DNA of 64,000 nt from Atriophallophorus winterbourni (taxonomy: Eukaryota; Platyhelminthes; Trematoda; Plagiorchiida; Microphallidae). Position numbers and translations under genes: made by a program. The stretch lies in NCBI GenBank assembly GCA_013407085.1, contig JACCGJ010001689.1, positions 37,647-101,646 on the forward strand. The letters run 5' to 3'. Positions 50,240 through 63,040 of this stretch are shown here, piece by piece (position 1 is the stretch's first letter; every line of letters begins with the position of its first letter). A model generated the notes under the pieces. It saw only the letters and a program-made list of their open reading frames with translations, had not been told where the DNA came from and did no database searches.

Positions 50240-51705
50240 CAACTGAATGATATTGAGATTAAATCATCGATTATACGAAGACACTTTTGTCGGCTGAACC
50301 CTAGGAAATCTCCTGGAGCCGAAGGAATAACACCAGCACTACTAAAATCCTGTGACCAGCAACTGTGTGAACCACTATGCCAATTGTTTCAACATTCCCT
50401 AACCGAAGGAGTGGTGCCAACAGAGTGGAAGACATAGGTAATTTCACCAATTTATAAGGGTGGTAGCAGTTCAGATCCCGCAAACTACCGTCCTGTCACC
50501 CTACTCCCCGTGATATCCTAAATTATGGAGCGCATAGTGACGGAAAATATAGTTCATCACTTGGAATCACAAGATATACTATCTGTCGCCCAGCATGGGT
50601 TTCGTATTAAACGATTGGACCCAAACGGTGGACGCAGGAGACAGCATGCACGCGTGCCATCCGGATATGTCGAAAGCTTTCGACAGTGTTGATCACTTGC
50701 TGTTGCTACAAAGCTGAAACAGATTGGTATTGACGGGCAGCTACTCGTATGGTTCGAAAGCTACCTCAATGGGCGCAAGGCAACTGTTCGAGTTAACGGG
50801 GTACAATCACGAGCCATTGATACCTCCAGTGGTGTACCGCAAGGTTCCGTCCTCGGACCAGTGCTTTTCTTAGTTTACATCAATGATTTACCAGAGACGC
50901 TCTCATGCAAGGTAGCCCATTTTGCGGATGATGTTAAACTTTGGATGCGAATAAAATCAACTGCAGACTACGCAAAACTGCAAAGTGATTTAGATGCACT
51001 ACACAAATGGTCAGTTAGAAATAAACTGCCGTTCAATTGTCAAAAATGCAAGTTACTGCAAATCGGTAAGCCATTTCAGTACGAATATCACTTTGGGCAG
51101 ACGATTTTGAGCTGGACCGAATCGGAGAAGGATCTTGGAGTCTGGATATGTGGCAGCCTAAAGAACAAGCGTGCTTCAAAGCTTCTAGGTATGCTGCGAC
51201 GGATGTTCAGAACATGTTCGCCTGGAACGCTGCCAAGCATCATGAAGACCTACTTAATTCCCACAATTCAACATGTATAGCAAGCATAGACTCCGTCTAT
51301 GCAAAAGTATATATTCTTGCTTGACAGGATATATCATCGTGCAACCAAACTCGTGCGTGGTTTTCGAGACCTTGCATACGATGGAAGGTTGAAAAAACTA
51401 AAGCTCCCCACTCCACTTTAACGTAGACTTCGAAGTAACGCTATCATTACATACAAAATAATGAATACTCCAGATCATCCACTCAAAAATTAGTTCAAAT
51501 ATTGTGAGTCAGGAATTACACGTAGCCACTCAGCGGCACTACAAATTCCCCATTCCCATAATAACTGTCGCCTATATTTCTATTCGGTACGTGTCTGTTT
51601 CCTGTGGAATGCCCTTTTCGAAGCAATTATCACCCCTCCCTGTTTCAAAACATTCACTCGAAACTTGGACACTTATTTGTTACATAACGATCTTGAATCT
51701 TGAAT
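50240..51705 (+). pseudogene. CR1-like element, most complete RT in the window
   Basis: RKSPGAEGITPALLK (fingers), YKGGSSSDPANYRPVTLL, TSSGVPQGSVLGPVLFLVY (50825-50880), HFADDVKLW (catalytic FADD, about 50917), KWSVRNKLPFNCQKCKLLQI, DLGVWICGSLKNKRAS, and RIYHRATKLVRGF. 139 codons are uninterrupted at 50861-51280, with stops elsewhere. It ends in TCTTGAATCTTGAAT near 51691-51705. Confidence 0.82.
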
Positions 51706-52490
51706 TGCTTGATAAACAATCAACAAGACTGAAATTTGATGCAAGTGAACAGGTTTACTTGCCGTGAATTTTAGCTTTATAGAGCTTTGGATAATTTTAT
51801 GTTGTTAGCAACGTTGCATAGTTCCTCTACACGAGCGCAATAGATTTCAATAGTTCATTGCTTCCCGGATTATGGAAGTGTCATTTTATCTCAAATTTAT
51901 TAAAATTCGTGCGAAAGAATGTGAAATGTTCGACAAATAACCATGAGTATTTCGGGCGACATCGAGATAAAGTTCAGTTTGGAGAGCAGAAATTTTGTGA
52001 AAATTTTCGAATGACAATTACAAATGAGGAATGTTGGACAAATACGACAAATTCTACCCATAATTTCGGATAATCTTAAATATTGCCAAAAACGTGGGGA
52101 GTAAATTTCAAGGGATATGAAAAGTCTGTGAGAATGAGGAAACGTTTGGTCTCCATCTTTCACGAATTCGTCGTAAACCAGGTTGGTTATCGAATTCGAA
52201 GAACCCAAAGTTGTCTAGAATTTCCATAAAATCCCATTTTTTCGTGGTCTGTAGTGAAATCATTCAACAATTACTGATCTTAATTCGGAAGTATACATCG
52301 ATATTATCGAACAAAAACAAATCGTAACGGTAAACTTTTACGACAATCAAAACCGCGTAAAACTGTTGTTATTGTATATGCCAAGAAGTCGAAATCATCA
52401 TTAAAGTGACACATTTAGTTTTTGAAGTTTAACTGGAGAATGTTTGAAAACATTTGAAAATCATTTCTCATCAAGTGTAAGATCGTGCTG
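51706..52490. other. Unassigned AT-rich stretch
   Basis: Nothing recognised. Confidence 0.35.
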
Positions 52491-53290
52491 CTTGTGAAAG
52501 TTATAAAAGTGTGGTCAAAGTTAATGAAACCGGAAGAATACGATCTGCCACAGAATGATGTGGACAACCTCCACGCTTGGCACCTAAAACATCGCCTATT
52601 CTTCAAGTTCCAAAAGTGTCACATGTTGGACATTGGGAAATATGTGGAGTTTTAATATTTTCTTGGTTCACACGGCCGCTCATGTAACGAAACAAGAGAA
52701 TTTAGTTGTGTTGATAAGAGACATCTTAGGGATGTCGAACTACTGCAAATCCGTATACCGCAAAACATCACCAAAATTGTCACTCCTAAAGAGAATTTTC
52801 GGTAGGTTCTCAAAACAGACAATTCCATGCATTATAAATACGTACGTCGGACCCACGATGGAATATACAGTTCAAGCATGGAGGCCATGGCTTACAAAAG
52901 ATGTGGCGACTTTGCAAAGAATATACTAAACTTGTCGTCGGAACCAGCCGGAAACCATACAATGAGCGAATCAAAATCCTGAAATTTATTGGATTAACAA
53001 CGTTGTTGACTCCGAGGGAATTTGATTTGTTTTACAATATTTTGACAACCCTCTACATTACTTATTCAATCTACAGGGCTAGCATAAGACAAGATCTCGT
53101 GAATTGAGTCTAACATTCCCTCACTCGCGACTCAACTGTAGACGACATTTTATTGCCGTGCGACTTTGTTTTACTTGGAACAATCTACCCGATAAAGTTG
53201 TAAACGATCTAAATCACCACATGTTTAAGAGAAGTTTGATGTTGTTTACCTTCAACCGGTGCATCGAATAAAATTGTAATCATGATCCAG
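52491..53290 (+). pseudogene. CR1-like element, RT thumb to 3' end
   Basis: NDVDNLHAWHLKHRLFFKF, then IFGRFSKQTIPCIINTYV, TMEYTVQAWRPWLTKDVATL, and a broken C-terminus. Frameshifted. Confidence 0.75.
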
Positions 53291-55060
53291 TTGAATTACA
53301 TGTGTCATCCCATAAATCAAAAGCAATTTCCACCCTTCAGATTCTTACCGGAATCCGTAAACTTCTCATTAGGCAACCAAATCCTGTATTTGCTCGTCAT
53401 ATTATCCGTTGTTCCCATTTGATTCTGTAGTGTTTGTGAAGCTATCTGCTGTTTAGTTCATTAAAATGGAATTGAATCTGTTGGATTGATGCTAACCCAG
53501 TTGTGTTTTGTCGCTTTCCTCCGGAATATCGTGAAGCCCGTCTTTCGATGAAACTTCATGTAGAAGTTAAATATGATGGAAAATCGTCACCTTAATATAA
53601 TCATTTCGCTTATTTTAAGTAAAAACTTTACCATACCCGATGACCTGGCGCTAATCTTTCTTATTCTTGTTTAAAACGATCAAGCGTGGTGGAAAGATCA
53701 ATCCAATCTAGTTTGGTTACTTCTCCATGAGTTTAGCTGTTCCAGTGTCTCTTCATTATTGGGTGTGTTAAAATGGGATAGTGAAAACAATCGAACGTTG
53801 CACGAAAAAATGATGAAAATGCGAGTATCTTGGATGCATCATTTCAAACTAACCTTCTCCATCCAGGCTTCAAAAGGCTGCTTCCATCGTTTAGCTTTAC
53901 AGCTGTGTAGATATAGATTAAACAAAATCAGAAAGAAATATTCTTCCAAATATGCCAAACTTTTACGCCTCAACTCATCGCTTTTGCTTTTATTCTTTTC
54001 ATCACGTGACTGTAATAAATAAGATTTTATAAAATTAGAAGTGAAATACAGTCAAAAAGAACTGATTAAACTCACCTAATTTAAAATAGCAATATTTTGT
54101 TCTATATACAGTGAATTTCGTTGTATCATTACTTGGATAATAATGATTCAGTTTAATATGGCTCGATATGTTGCATACGTACGTGAGGTCGCTGTTTTTG
54201 GATGTTCTGGATTGATAAACTTGCGGTGTAATGGTTAAACCTTGCATCATCAAACTAAATAACATCGAGGACATAAAGTATTTCGTGCTGATCTTAATCT
54301 TCACGTCCTATCGATTTATGAGTTTTTCTTTGTTTCCCTTCCGGAACATTAAATTTTCTCAAGGTCAAGCTTGAAGTCGGAGTCACATTGTCTACATTGG
54401 CAGTTCAACAAATTCTGGGGTTCTATTTAACTATTTTGTCACAAATTAGCTGAAAAATTAAAGTCACTTCTTATTGAACGAAGTTCTGTGTAACGATGGC
54501 CAACATTCATCGTATAAATGATTAATTTAAGGCTTGAGAATTTAAGCTTTTTATTCATAGTATACAAGTTGAAAATATATGATAGAAACGCTGATGACTG
54601 GTCACGTATGAGCGACAATTTCAAATTATATTCAGATGTGCAATTAAATGCTGAAAGAGTGTCGCAACAAAACCGCCCAGAACGTTTTTGCTTAGAATTT
54701 ATAACGTGAAATCATAGTAAAGCTAATGAGTTCAAAAATTATTTTTCATTTTTACCGTTATCTTAAGCTTTTTGTAAAGGATTTCCTGTTGAGCCGATAT
54801 AATTCGGAGTTACTTACAGCTTCTGTGGGAAGTGATTGCAAAATTTGTTTTTCTTCTGGATCGAAAGCAAAAGAGATAAAATCCCATGTAAGCTTCTTTA
54901 CAACAACAATCAAGGGTGATTTTTTTCCGACAAGGCATGCCTCAAGAGTACTACTACATCACTCAGGGGATCAAGTCTCAACGTCTCAACAAATGGTGGT
55001 CCAACGCGATTTCGAATAGCTGTTCTGATGGTAGGTACTGGAGCATGTTCGGTAGCGAGA
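53291..55060. other. Unassigned AT-rich stretch
   Basis: Short open frames only. The expected last PALD1 exon was looked for here and not found. Confidence 0.35.
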
Positions 55061-55061
55061 T

Positions 55062-55547
55062 CTAGGTGTTAAACACACTCATCAATAGCATGCGCGCATT
55101 ACTCAGCTCAAGCATTCTAGGCCACTGCAACTCAAGTTCATGTCCACGAGTCTTTGATTCACCAACTAATCTGAAGAACCTGAGATACTCGCCACCATAT
55201 TGACCGAGAAGAATGCGGCGGGTCAGGAGCACATCGAACCTTTCTCTTTGAAGTTCTAGGGTGTAAAGTTTAATTAAAATCCGTTTGTCCTCGTACACAC
55301 GATGACGAATGCCATGCACCATCTGAGTACTTTTCCTGTGTGCCCTCTCCAAGGAATCATATTCACATTTAGACTGAGGAAATTCAGTGGGTAGCCCATA
55401 CTCGAATAGAGGACGAACGTGCACCAAGAAGAACGTCTGAAATAAGTGCGGGTTGAGGGCAGAAAATGAACGCCGAATGACCCATAAGATCATTGTAGCG
55501 CTGCCTATTCTCAGACAAGTATCCGCATTCAACTTCAAGGAATCCAT
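55062..55547 (-). pseudogene. CR1-like element, RT thumb region
   Basis: 161 open codons: WVIRRSFSALNPHLFQTFF, VRPLFEYGLPTEFP, LERAHRKSTQMVHGI, and RRILLGQYGGEYLRFF. Same subfamily as the fragment at 39.5-40.1 kb. Isolated piece. Confidence 0.8.
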
Positions 55548-56338
55548 GACCAGAACCCAAAAAAATCTTTTTCGACGTTCACCGCTTTTACAGGCTTACT
55601 TCCAAGAAGGTATTCCCCAAAAAAATATATAAAAAAAATAAAAGCGTGTGATACAATGAACTTGTTACGATTAATTAATGTTCGCATGAGTGTTTGGTGA
55701 TGAAAAAAAGAATACAACGAGAAATAATGATTTAAACTTCATTATCTTTTTACACGTTCTTAGCATACAACTTTAAGAGTCTGTTAGTTGTCGCATCCTG
55801 AATTTCAAATGTATAATAAATTTTTGCTGTATATGAAAGTCTTTGTCAATATGCTGCCGAAACGGCCCCCTTGGGATTGTGTTGAGTTCCAATTATGTAT
55901 TATTCTGAACAGTTAGGTATATTTGATTGTTGTTCTTATTAATCATACGCATATTGAAATGTATTCGAGACCATTATCAGCGTATAAGGTTTAAAAATTT
56001 CAATCACCGATCCTCCTCCTTTGAAAGCAGCTCTATTGTTTATTGCCTCGAGAAGGTTCTTTAAACATGGCGGATGCGACATTTAGTTTGATAAATCTTC
56101 CGGTTTGTCATTTGTATACACCAACGTTGTACCAATATCAGTTAGTTGGATAATTTTGCAAGAATGTCCTTCAGATAAGCAAGACACGAAACACGTGGAA
56201 ATGGAAGAAATTCAGTGAAGAATTCAGTGAAAATTTTGCCGCATTTTTACAACGCCAAGGTTCATATTTCCCAGCTTTATACTTGATGCTTATAGATAAA
56301 TATAAATGTACATATTCGATGCATCTGTATATGAATAC
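55548..56338. other. Region after the last recognised PALD1 exon
   Basis: No exon encoding the family's C-terminus was recognised, so this is intron or 3' flank. Confidence 0.35.
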
Positions 56339-56479
56339 CTTAGCGTAGGTGAAATAAATTTCTTCTCTGATATGGAAGTGCATCATTGACATCGAGTCGA
56401 AACATCTGTCCAAGACGTAGTCCACTTCACGTTTCACTTGGTTTCCATTAGGAATTCGACGCACAAAACGCTGTATTAC
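56339..56479 (-). CDS. PALD1: PALD1 exon f
   Basis: 47 codons, VIQRFVRRIPNGNQVKREVD to YFTYAK. Acceptor TTTATCAG, donor GTATTC. Confidence 0.88.
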
Positions 56480-59400
56480 CTGATAAAAGCGAAAACAAAC
56501 AAATTGAAAGCGGAAACCCCGTAAGCATTAGGAAATAAAACGCACAATGTATCTTCCAATGCATAATAGCTTTTGCAAATTTAGTTGCATTTGGCTAATA
56601 CGTGATTGTCAGCATTCGAGTGAATTATAGTGCAACGATTGTTTTTATTTATTATGCATGCACTTTTTTCTAATGGAAGATGGCGCAATTTGTTCGAAGT
56701 GTTGACTGTTCTCTTAAACCTGCAGCAAAATAACAATTCAACTTTTGTGAATTTCAACATAACCCTTAAATAGGTAGGTTCAATCGAACTAATATTTGAT
56801 CTAGAAACGAACATAATAGCTCAATAAATGTGCAGTTGATTTAACAAAACATTTCCTCTGAACTCTATTAAAATGGCGTTAGTCATATAATTCCAAACAC
56901 TCATAACGCCTTATATATTTGCAGCAACCGTAGAGATTTGTGAATTGATGCACTCGGTTCGGTTAAAGTTACCTCATATTCTCCCTTGGTATATTTCGCA
57001 TCCCTCAGGGAAATTCGCTCCTCTTCCTCTACACGATATCCGTATGAAAATCCCAACAAATGGCAGTAGACCAGACCAGCTACACACATTGCCAGACTAG
57101 TGCGTTCCCGTCCATTTCCGCAGAAAAATATCAAGTTGGTCGCAGCGATGCGATCGACCGAATAGTTATTCGAACTCGGCAGGTGCCAATCTTTCATCTC
57201 CTCACTTGCCGCTGTCTGACGTCGCATGTACGCATGTCGCCTGCCCATCCCAGCCGATGCGTTCACAAGGGATTGCGCTGTAATCGAGCTTGTCAATAAG
57301 CCTCGCGCATTGGTAACGACCAAACGTAAGATTTGATCAAAGAGCTAAAAACGACAAAAATAAATATCGTTCACTTTCATTAAGTAGCCCAAATTTCAAA
57401 ATTCACCAAGTAAGTGATTTATTCCGGGCTTACAACTATCGTTTGTGAATGATAATTCACCAATTCCACTCTGATTAAATTTAATGTCTTTTGATTTGCG
57501 ATTATTTAGCATGCAGTTTCTTTAATCTGACGTTTACTACTCGCAAAACATGTTAACATATTTTGGCCATTTTACATTGAGTTGTGAAAGATTCTATTCA
57601 TGTGTTCGAAATTTGACGCCTAAAACATCCACTACTTTCGAAAATTGTTTCGAATAATTTGAGTCATTGGGCTAAGAACATTAGTGAACTGTGATGTGTG
57701 ATTTCAGCGAAACCAAAAAATTCACAGCAATCAAGAGGTTTCCTGTTCAACCTCCGTCAGATTCGTTTGAAAATCCATTGAAATTAAAATCTTGGTATTG
57801 AAGCTGGTTAAACAGAAATATTTTATCAATATTACCTTGATTATAATAAAACCGTTAAGAATCATTGGTTTGTTCTAAGGGAGGTATATGCCAAAATGTT
57901 ATTCACAAGCGTAGTGATCCCTTTAATTTCAAGTAGGCGATGTTGGCCATTTTCCTATTTGTTCAATAATTTAAACTTTTAACTTCTCTCTCTCAAAGTA
58001 ATGTGTTGCTCACATCCCCCGAAATTAGGGGCGTTCGAACACCAGCAACCCAACTCATTTAATGAATGTTTAATTCGTCCCAAACTGTTTGCTCAACAAT
58101 GAGAATGAGGAGCATTAATAAAGAAATTTTTAACATTGTTCTTGCAAATTGTTCCAAGGGCGCGTTTTTTGATTCATATGTGTCTTTCAATTAATTATAT
58201 ATAGCCACTAGTAGCGAAATTTGAACAATTTTGATCTGCGCGATAACATGTTATACCGAACAAACAGGTTTGCTGATTCATTGCGTTGTGGTGCTCACAT
58301 TTCCGCATTTACACTCCACAATTTTTCGGTTGCATGTCGCCATCAATGGTGTACAGTAAGATTAATTTCAGCGTGCCTCTTAACACACTAATGAAGTGAT
58401 AAACAAAAGTTATACCTTTTTTATTTTTCGGAGCAAACCTTGAGACACTGCATCGCCGGTGTTTATTTACGGTTACGTAAGCATAACTAAGTACAGCTGG
58501 ATTGATTACGCTTACTTTATAGTTTTAATAATGTTGAGTAATTAGTGCGAAATACGTTCTCAAATGTGCGGCGTCGGTACGTATAGAATCCGCGCTATCT
58601 CCCTGAGAGGACCCAAGTTTTAACCCATATATAGCCAGATCAATTACTTCCTTCATAACAATGTACGCTTTGGTTGTGAATATTTGGTTGTCGTTAATTT
58701 TTAATAATTCATGACTATGAAAAATAAGACAAGCAGAATGAAGGTTCAAAAGAAGAGTAGGATCGGCAAATTCGATGGAAAAATAGTTCGTTTGATGAGT
58801 TAATGATTCTATTCTTACTGTATTAATCAACAAAATGAAACCAGTATTAGAGCTCAAACGCATGAGATACGAAAACCTCACAATTGGTCAATTAATATCC
58901 GCTTTATTCTGGAAACGCAATTGACTAACCTGATCCGATATTTTGCTGTTTTTCAAAAGTAATGAAATTTAGTTGGCCTTTAGTCAATACGTGATAAAAT
59001 CAGAACATTGTAGTCAATTTAAGGCATTTGTTTGATTTTTTCTATTTGTTTACGCAAGGATTTATTCCCTAAATTGAGCATAAATTTAGAAAGAACTTCC
59101 CCAACAATTATATAAGTAAATAAATGCAACAGAGAAGTAGACAGCAATTGATTTGTTATCAATAATTTCAATAAGTTACATGCACTCACTGCTGACGGTG
59201 GAGGTCCCGATGAATTAATTGGTATTCTGTGGTACTCCGCATGTTTCCTGACGTATTCCCAGTATGAATCCGGAACACCAGATGGAGGCGATTCTGTGAT
59301 TTCCGGGTCAGTGTCCGGGTTGAACATACGCTGGAACATGGATTTTGTACTGAGCACCTCACCATAAGGAAGAAGATCCCCTTGTTTATAAATTCCTTGA

Positions 59401-62400
59401 TCAAGGTCGAAGAATAATGGTCTGCAAGGAACTGCAAGTTTTCGAATTCCCTCTGCGAACTTTTCTTCGAAATCCTTCAAAGTACCGAGAAAAAATAGGC
59501 AAATATTGTTTTAGTAAACAAGCATGTAGACCCTTGTTGTAGATTCTGTAATAACAAAAATATGCAACCCAAAAATTTGACACAGGTCAATTGGCGGCTA
59601 TGTAATATGATCTCAGTTTATGCTGGCCTCTGAACGATTTGAATTCTATCAACACTCGGCGGCTCCATGGTCTGCCATTATCAATGAAACATGTTTAAGC
59701 ATCGGATACTAATCATATGCAACGAAATGTCTGAAGGTTGTTTATGGCTGTAAAAAAATAATGGTGTTTGGCTGCATTAATTGCTTGGTTGTAATGCAAG
59801 GTTTCCCAGCTAGGGCTGCGAGCGCATTCACGGTATTTTTGCATGTATTTAGTGCCGTCATTCGGTAGTGATTCATTGTAAATTTCGCAGCATATTCTGT
59901 TTTTGCGTAGCGATCATTGCTCTTGTGTCTCTAATAAAGGGTTCTTGTGCGAATTTATTTTACGTATATTGTTACCTTTGTTCTTAATAACTTTCTACAT
60001 ATATTTCTTTCAGATTACAATTTTCAAACTAGTAATTAACACTAAATCATGTCAAAAACAGAAAACGGAAGGATGATCATCGTTAGTTTGTTTCAACTTG
60101 CAGTGAAATAACTGATCTGCAAAATCCTCGACGCCTACTTTATAATGTCGTCACAGATGCAAATTTGAAGCCATGGAAGCCGCAAGAACACATCAACAAA
60201 CGGTATGGTGGAGTAGGATTCGCAAGTCATGAGATTGAACCATTGAAAGTAAAAAAAGATCTGAATTGCTTCCACTGTTTCAAGGCTCACTGAACCTGAA
60301 CTTACTGTCTCCACCTGATGACGGCAAACAGCCAGAAACCGGTAGTGGTGTGTAAGGGATGGGGATGTGAGCACAACAGTACATTGCTTTGAAAGGAATT
60401 CTTCCAAAATCTCGTTGTATCTGCCCGAAAACCACTATTGATGACTTTATAACATCTATAAAGCAACCGAAATCCAAGAAACTCTATAAAATTGCAGAAG
60501 CGGTGATATTGCCGCGTGTTTGAAACGGTGAAAATCATTACACCTACTGTAAGGAGTGTGGGAGCATATCAAAATATTTAAGGGATATAGGGCATTAAAA
60601 AGGTTTGGAACCACTGTTTTATTAGAATACAAGTAGCCGTGCGGCACCGTTTTATTTGTACATGACCGAATTAAAGCACACGTTTCGCAATGCTCCTCTC
60701 AGAACCTAAGTTATACATGATTTAAAAATGCTTAAAGCAATCAAATATAATAAAAATTGTTGACTTGCGAGTTATCAGATAGATAACAGTAATCGAATTA
60801 AAAATTGTCGGGGTAATTTGGATCCATTGTGGTCTAAGTTGGGGATTGCGGATCGGTCAACGCATCGTTTAACAAGTTTCGTACAAGCTTAAATATAACA
60901 ATGAGGGTGGCGCGAATTTCGTATTTTGTTCTCAAATCACGCCATGTGTTCTGATGAGCATTGTGACTATCTGAGTTCAAGGTCCTTGACTCAAATCGGA
61001 CAGTGTTACTCACATCCGTCTCAGTTATATGGACGAAACAAAATAAGTGACTGTGGGATTTGGAATAGCATGACTTGGATGAACGGATTATGACGTTATT
61101 CATGTAAAATAGAATGACACGATCCAAGATAAACAAGATGAAATGTTCAACTTTGTTAGCACAAATCATAATTAATTATATTATACACACAAACTGTTAA
61201 TTATAATGTAACGTGATCTTAATGTTCCTACACGATGGGTGAAAAAACTGCCAGGAAAAAAAAGCAGTTACACTTCTTTTATTTAGTTTATTATATGTTC
61301 GATTAAGACCTATTCCACATATAATCCGATATCACAACGAGCGTACCTCCATTTCCTTATTGCTGACTCCTTTCAGAGTTACCGGTGTGTCATATTTATC
61401 TTTCTCTCGCCACGTGTAAGTTTCCTCACCACAACTGATCACATATTCGTTTCTCATTGAAACCCACACCACACTCGGCATAGCAATCGGAACTCGTCTG
61501 GCTTCCTCAACCACCGAGCGGGAGGCGGTCTCGTCAACGCGCATTCCGTTCAGCGCGACGTTCCAGTATGCGCTCGCAACCATCGTTTGTACGTGCCGTA
61601 ATGATCCAGCGTTTGGCTGCGATGCGCCGTATATAGGCCAGCCCATTAACTGTCGGAAGTTAGATATCCCAGTGGATTTCCAGGTGCATAAATCGTCGGA
61701 GAGGTGTGTCGTGTCTGCAACCTAAATTAATGTAAAAGAAAAATCGAAGGCTTTTTCTTTGAATGCCAGAAAATTGATTCAATCAAACCTATCACTAGGT
61801 AGTTGGGCGTCATCTGCATCAAAGTGTGTGACTCTGCCAGAGGCAATCGCCTAGTTACTGGTAAGCAACTCACGCCGGAATTTGTTTACTTTAGTCGAAT
61901 TCATGCCGAAATCCACCGTCAATATAACATGTCATATATCGCTTTCCCAAAAAAATTTAACCTATAACCAACTTACATTACTTTACTAACCCTGAATTCG
62001 CACATTACTAAGCGAAATCTCTAAAGGCGAACAAACCTAGCATTGTATTGATTCAATTTTTCAATTACTTTAGATAGTTTATGAGTTAAAGTCAATGTAA
62101 CCCACTGAATTCAGGTCAGTAATGATTAATGTTTACTGATTTTGCGAAGCTTGAGTGGCTACAGTCACTTTATTATTAACATAATAAGCTCAGACTGCTG
62201 CGTGAAGTAAGTCTGCAGCATATAAGTGAGTAACAAGTAAAGTCCTGTGCCAAAGTTGGAAATAATAATAGAGAGAAATTTACCAGGTATCTTCTAGATT
62301 GCTTCAGAAGTTCGACAGTGAAATACCATTCAGAAACATCGAGAAATTCTAAAATTTGATACAGTTTCGGACGACGCCTCATCCATTTCGTGAAATTCAA

Positions 62401-62556
62401 TCCAAATTGGCATGGAACCTGTTGGTTTCATGATCAACCTCAATTGTGATTATCACTTACCTGCTCCCGAAGGTAGGCATTGAAACAAATAAGCATGTAA
62501 TACCGTTCCAGTTGATAGATAATATTTTCCAGGCACCGTCTACTTTTGATTGCTTG
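56339..62556 (-). CDS. PALD1: Paladin (PALD1)-like pseudophosphatase, six internal exons
   Basis: Exons in transcription order are 62556-62461, 62418-62284, 61721-61347, 59474-59190, 57344-56973 and 56479-56339. All are phase 0, 468 codons together. Matches to paladin: LERYYMLICFNAYLREQ (end of the first repeat), NFTKWMRRRPKLYQILEFLD, then FRQLMGWPIYGASQPNAG and PSVVWVSMRNEYVISCG opening the second repeat. The CX5R loop CGNGRER follows, keeping Cys and Arg. ERISLRDAKYTKGEYE and NGNQVKREVDYVLDRCFDSM are paladin-specific. Vertebrate paladin modulates receptor signalling and phosphoinositides. The first repeat is outside the window to the right. The C-terminal exon was not found. Confidence 0.88.
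56480..56972 (-). other. PALD1 intron e-f
   Basis: Nothing recognised. Confidence 0.5.
56973..57344 (-). CDS. PALD1: PALD1 exon e (CX5R loop)
   Basis: 124 codons, LFDQILRLVVTNAR to AKYTKGEYE, including FFCGNGRERTSLAM. Acceptor GTTTTTAG, donor GTAACT. Confidence 0.9.
57345..59189 (-). other. PALD1 intron d-e with two decayed satellite scraps
   Basis: GTGTTGCTCACATCCCC at 58001-58018 matches the satellite. The segment 58291-58365 (GTGGTGCTCACAT, GCATGTCGCCATCA, GTACAGTAAGAT) follows the monomer order around its ribozyme, but the core is lost. The rest is unassigned. Confidence 0.5.
59190..59474 (-). CDS. PALD1: PALD1 exon d
   Basis: 95 codons, DFEEKFAEGIRKLAV to AEYHRIPINSSGPPPSA. Acceptor TTTGAAG, donor GTGAGT. 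Confidence 0.85.
60266..60400 (-). repeat. Single inverted satellite monomer fragment
   Basis: Reverse complement of the tandem monomer from its CCTTGAAACAGTGG side through the ribozyme to GTGCTCACATCCCCATCCC. Opposite in orientation to the array. Confidence 0.85.
60311..60348 (+). ncRNA. Hammerhead ribozyme (isolated copy)
   Basis: Plus-strand CCAC, CTGATGA, C, GGC, AAACA, GCC, A, GAAA, CCGG, TA, GTGG. It has the standard CTGATGA core, where the tandem copies have CTGACGA. It is antisense to PALD1. Confidence 0.8.
61347..61721 (-). CDS. PALD1: PALD1 exon c
   Basis: 125 codons opening the second phosphatase-like repeat (PIYGASQPN, VVWVSMRNEYV). Acceptor AATTTAG, donor GTACGC. Confidence 0.9.
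61722..62283 (-). other. PALD1 intron b-c
   Basis: Nothing recognised. Confidence 0.5.
62284..62418 (-). CDS. PALD1: PALD1 exon b
   Basis: 45 codons, VPCQFGLNFTKWMRRRP to KQSRRYL. Acceptor CAACAG, donor GTAAAT. Confidence 0.85.
62461..62556 (-). CDS. PALD1: PALD1 exon a
   Basis: QAIKSRRCLENIIYQLERYY to AYLREQ. Acceptor CATTTCAG, donor GTAAGT. Confidence 0.87.
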
Positions 62557-63002
62557 CTGAAATGCAAAGGTCAATAATAAGGTACAATACAAAATGAGCT
62601 GGAGAAGCGTTCACTAGCTTTTGTTTATTTTCTGAATTCCGAATTCCTAGCATATCGTCACTATCTACGTTCCAATTCGTTAACAAAGGTCACAGTTATG
62701 AACATGTATAGATTATAACCAAAGTAAAGTGTTGCTCACATCCCCATCCCTTCCACACCATACGGTTTGGCTGTTTGCCGTCGTCAGGTGGAGACAGTAG
62801 ATCAGGTTCAGTGAGCCTGGAAACAGTGGATTAAAGGGGTAATAAACAAGATTAGACTTGTATGCCAAACTGTTATATAGGGCTTCGTACAACGAACCAC
62901 AGATGTTCAGACACAGAATCACAAGTGATTCCTTGGTCAAGCACTCGAGGCGCTCATGGATGACCAAAGTAATGTGTTGCTCACATCCCCATCCCTTACA
63001 CA

Positions 63003-63040
63003 CCACTACCGGTTTCAGGCTGTTTGCCATCGTCAAGTGG
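63003..63040 (-). ncRNA. Hammerhead ribozyme in satellite monomer 2 (core mutated)
   Basis: Same fold as the other copies, but the core reads TTGACGA instead of CTGACGA. C3 is lost, so it is probably inactive. Confidence 0.7.

Larger units (their letters stand above)
59475..61346 (-). other. PALD1 intron c-d
   Basis: Contains a possible solo LTR (about 59870-59990) and an inverted satellite monomer with a hammerhead (60266-60400). The rest is unassigned. Confidence 0.5.
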
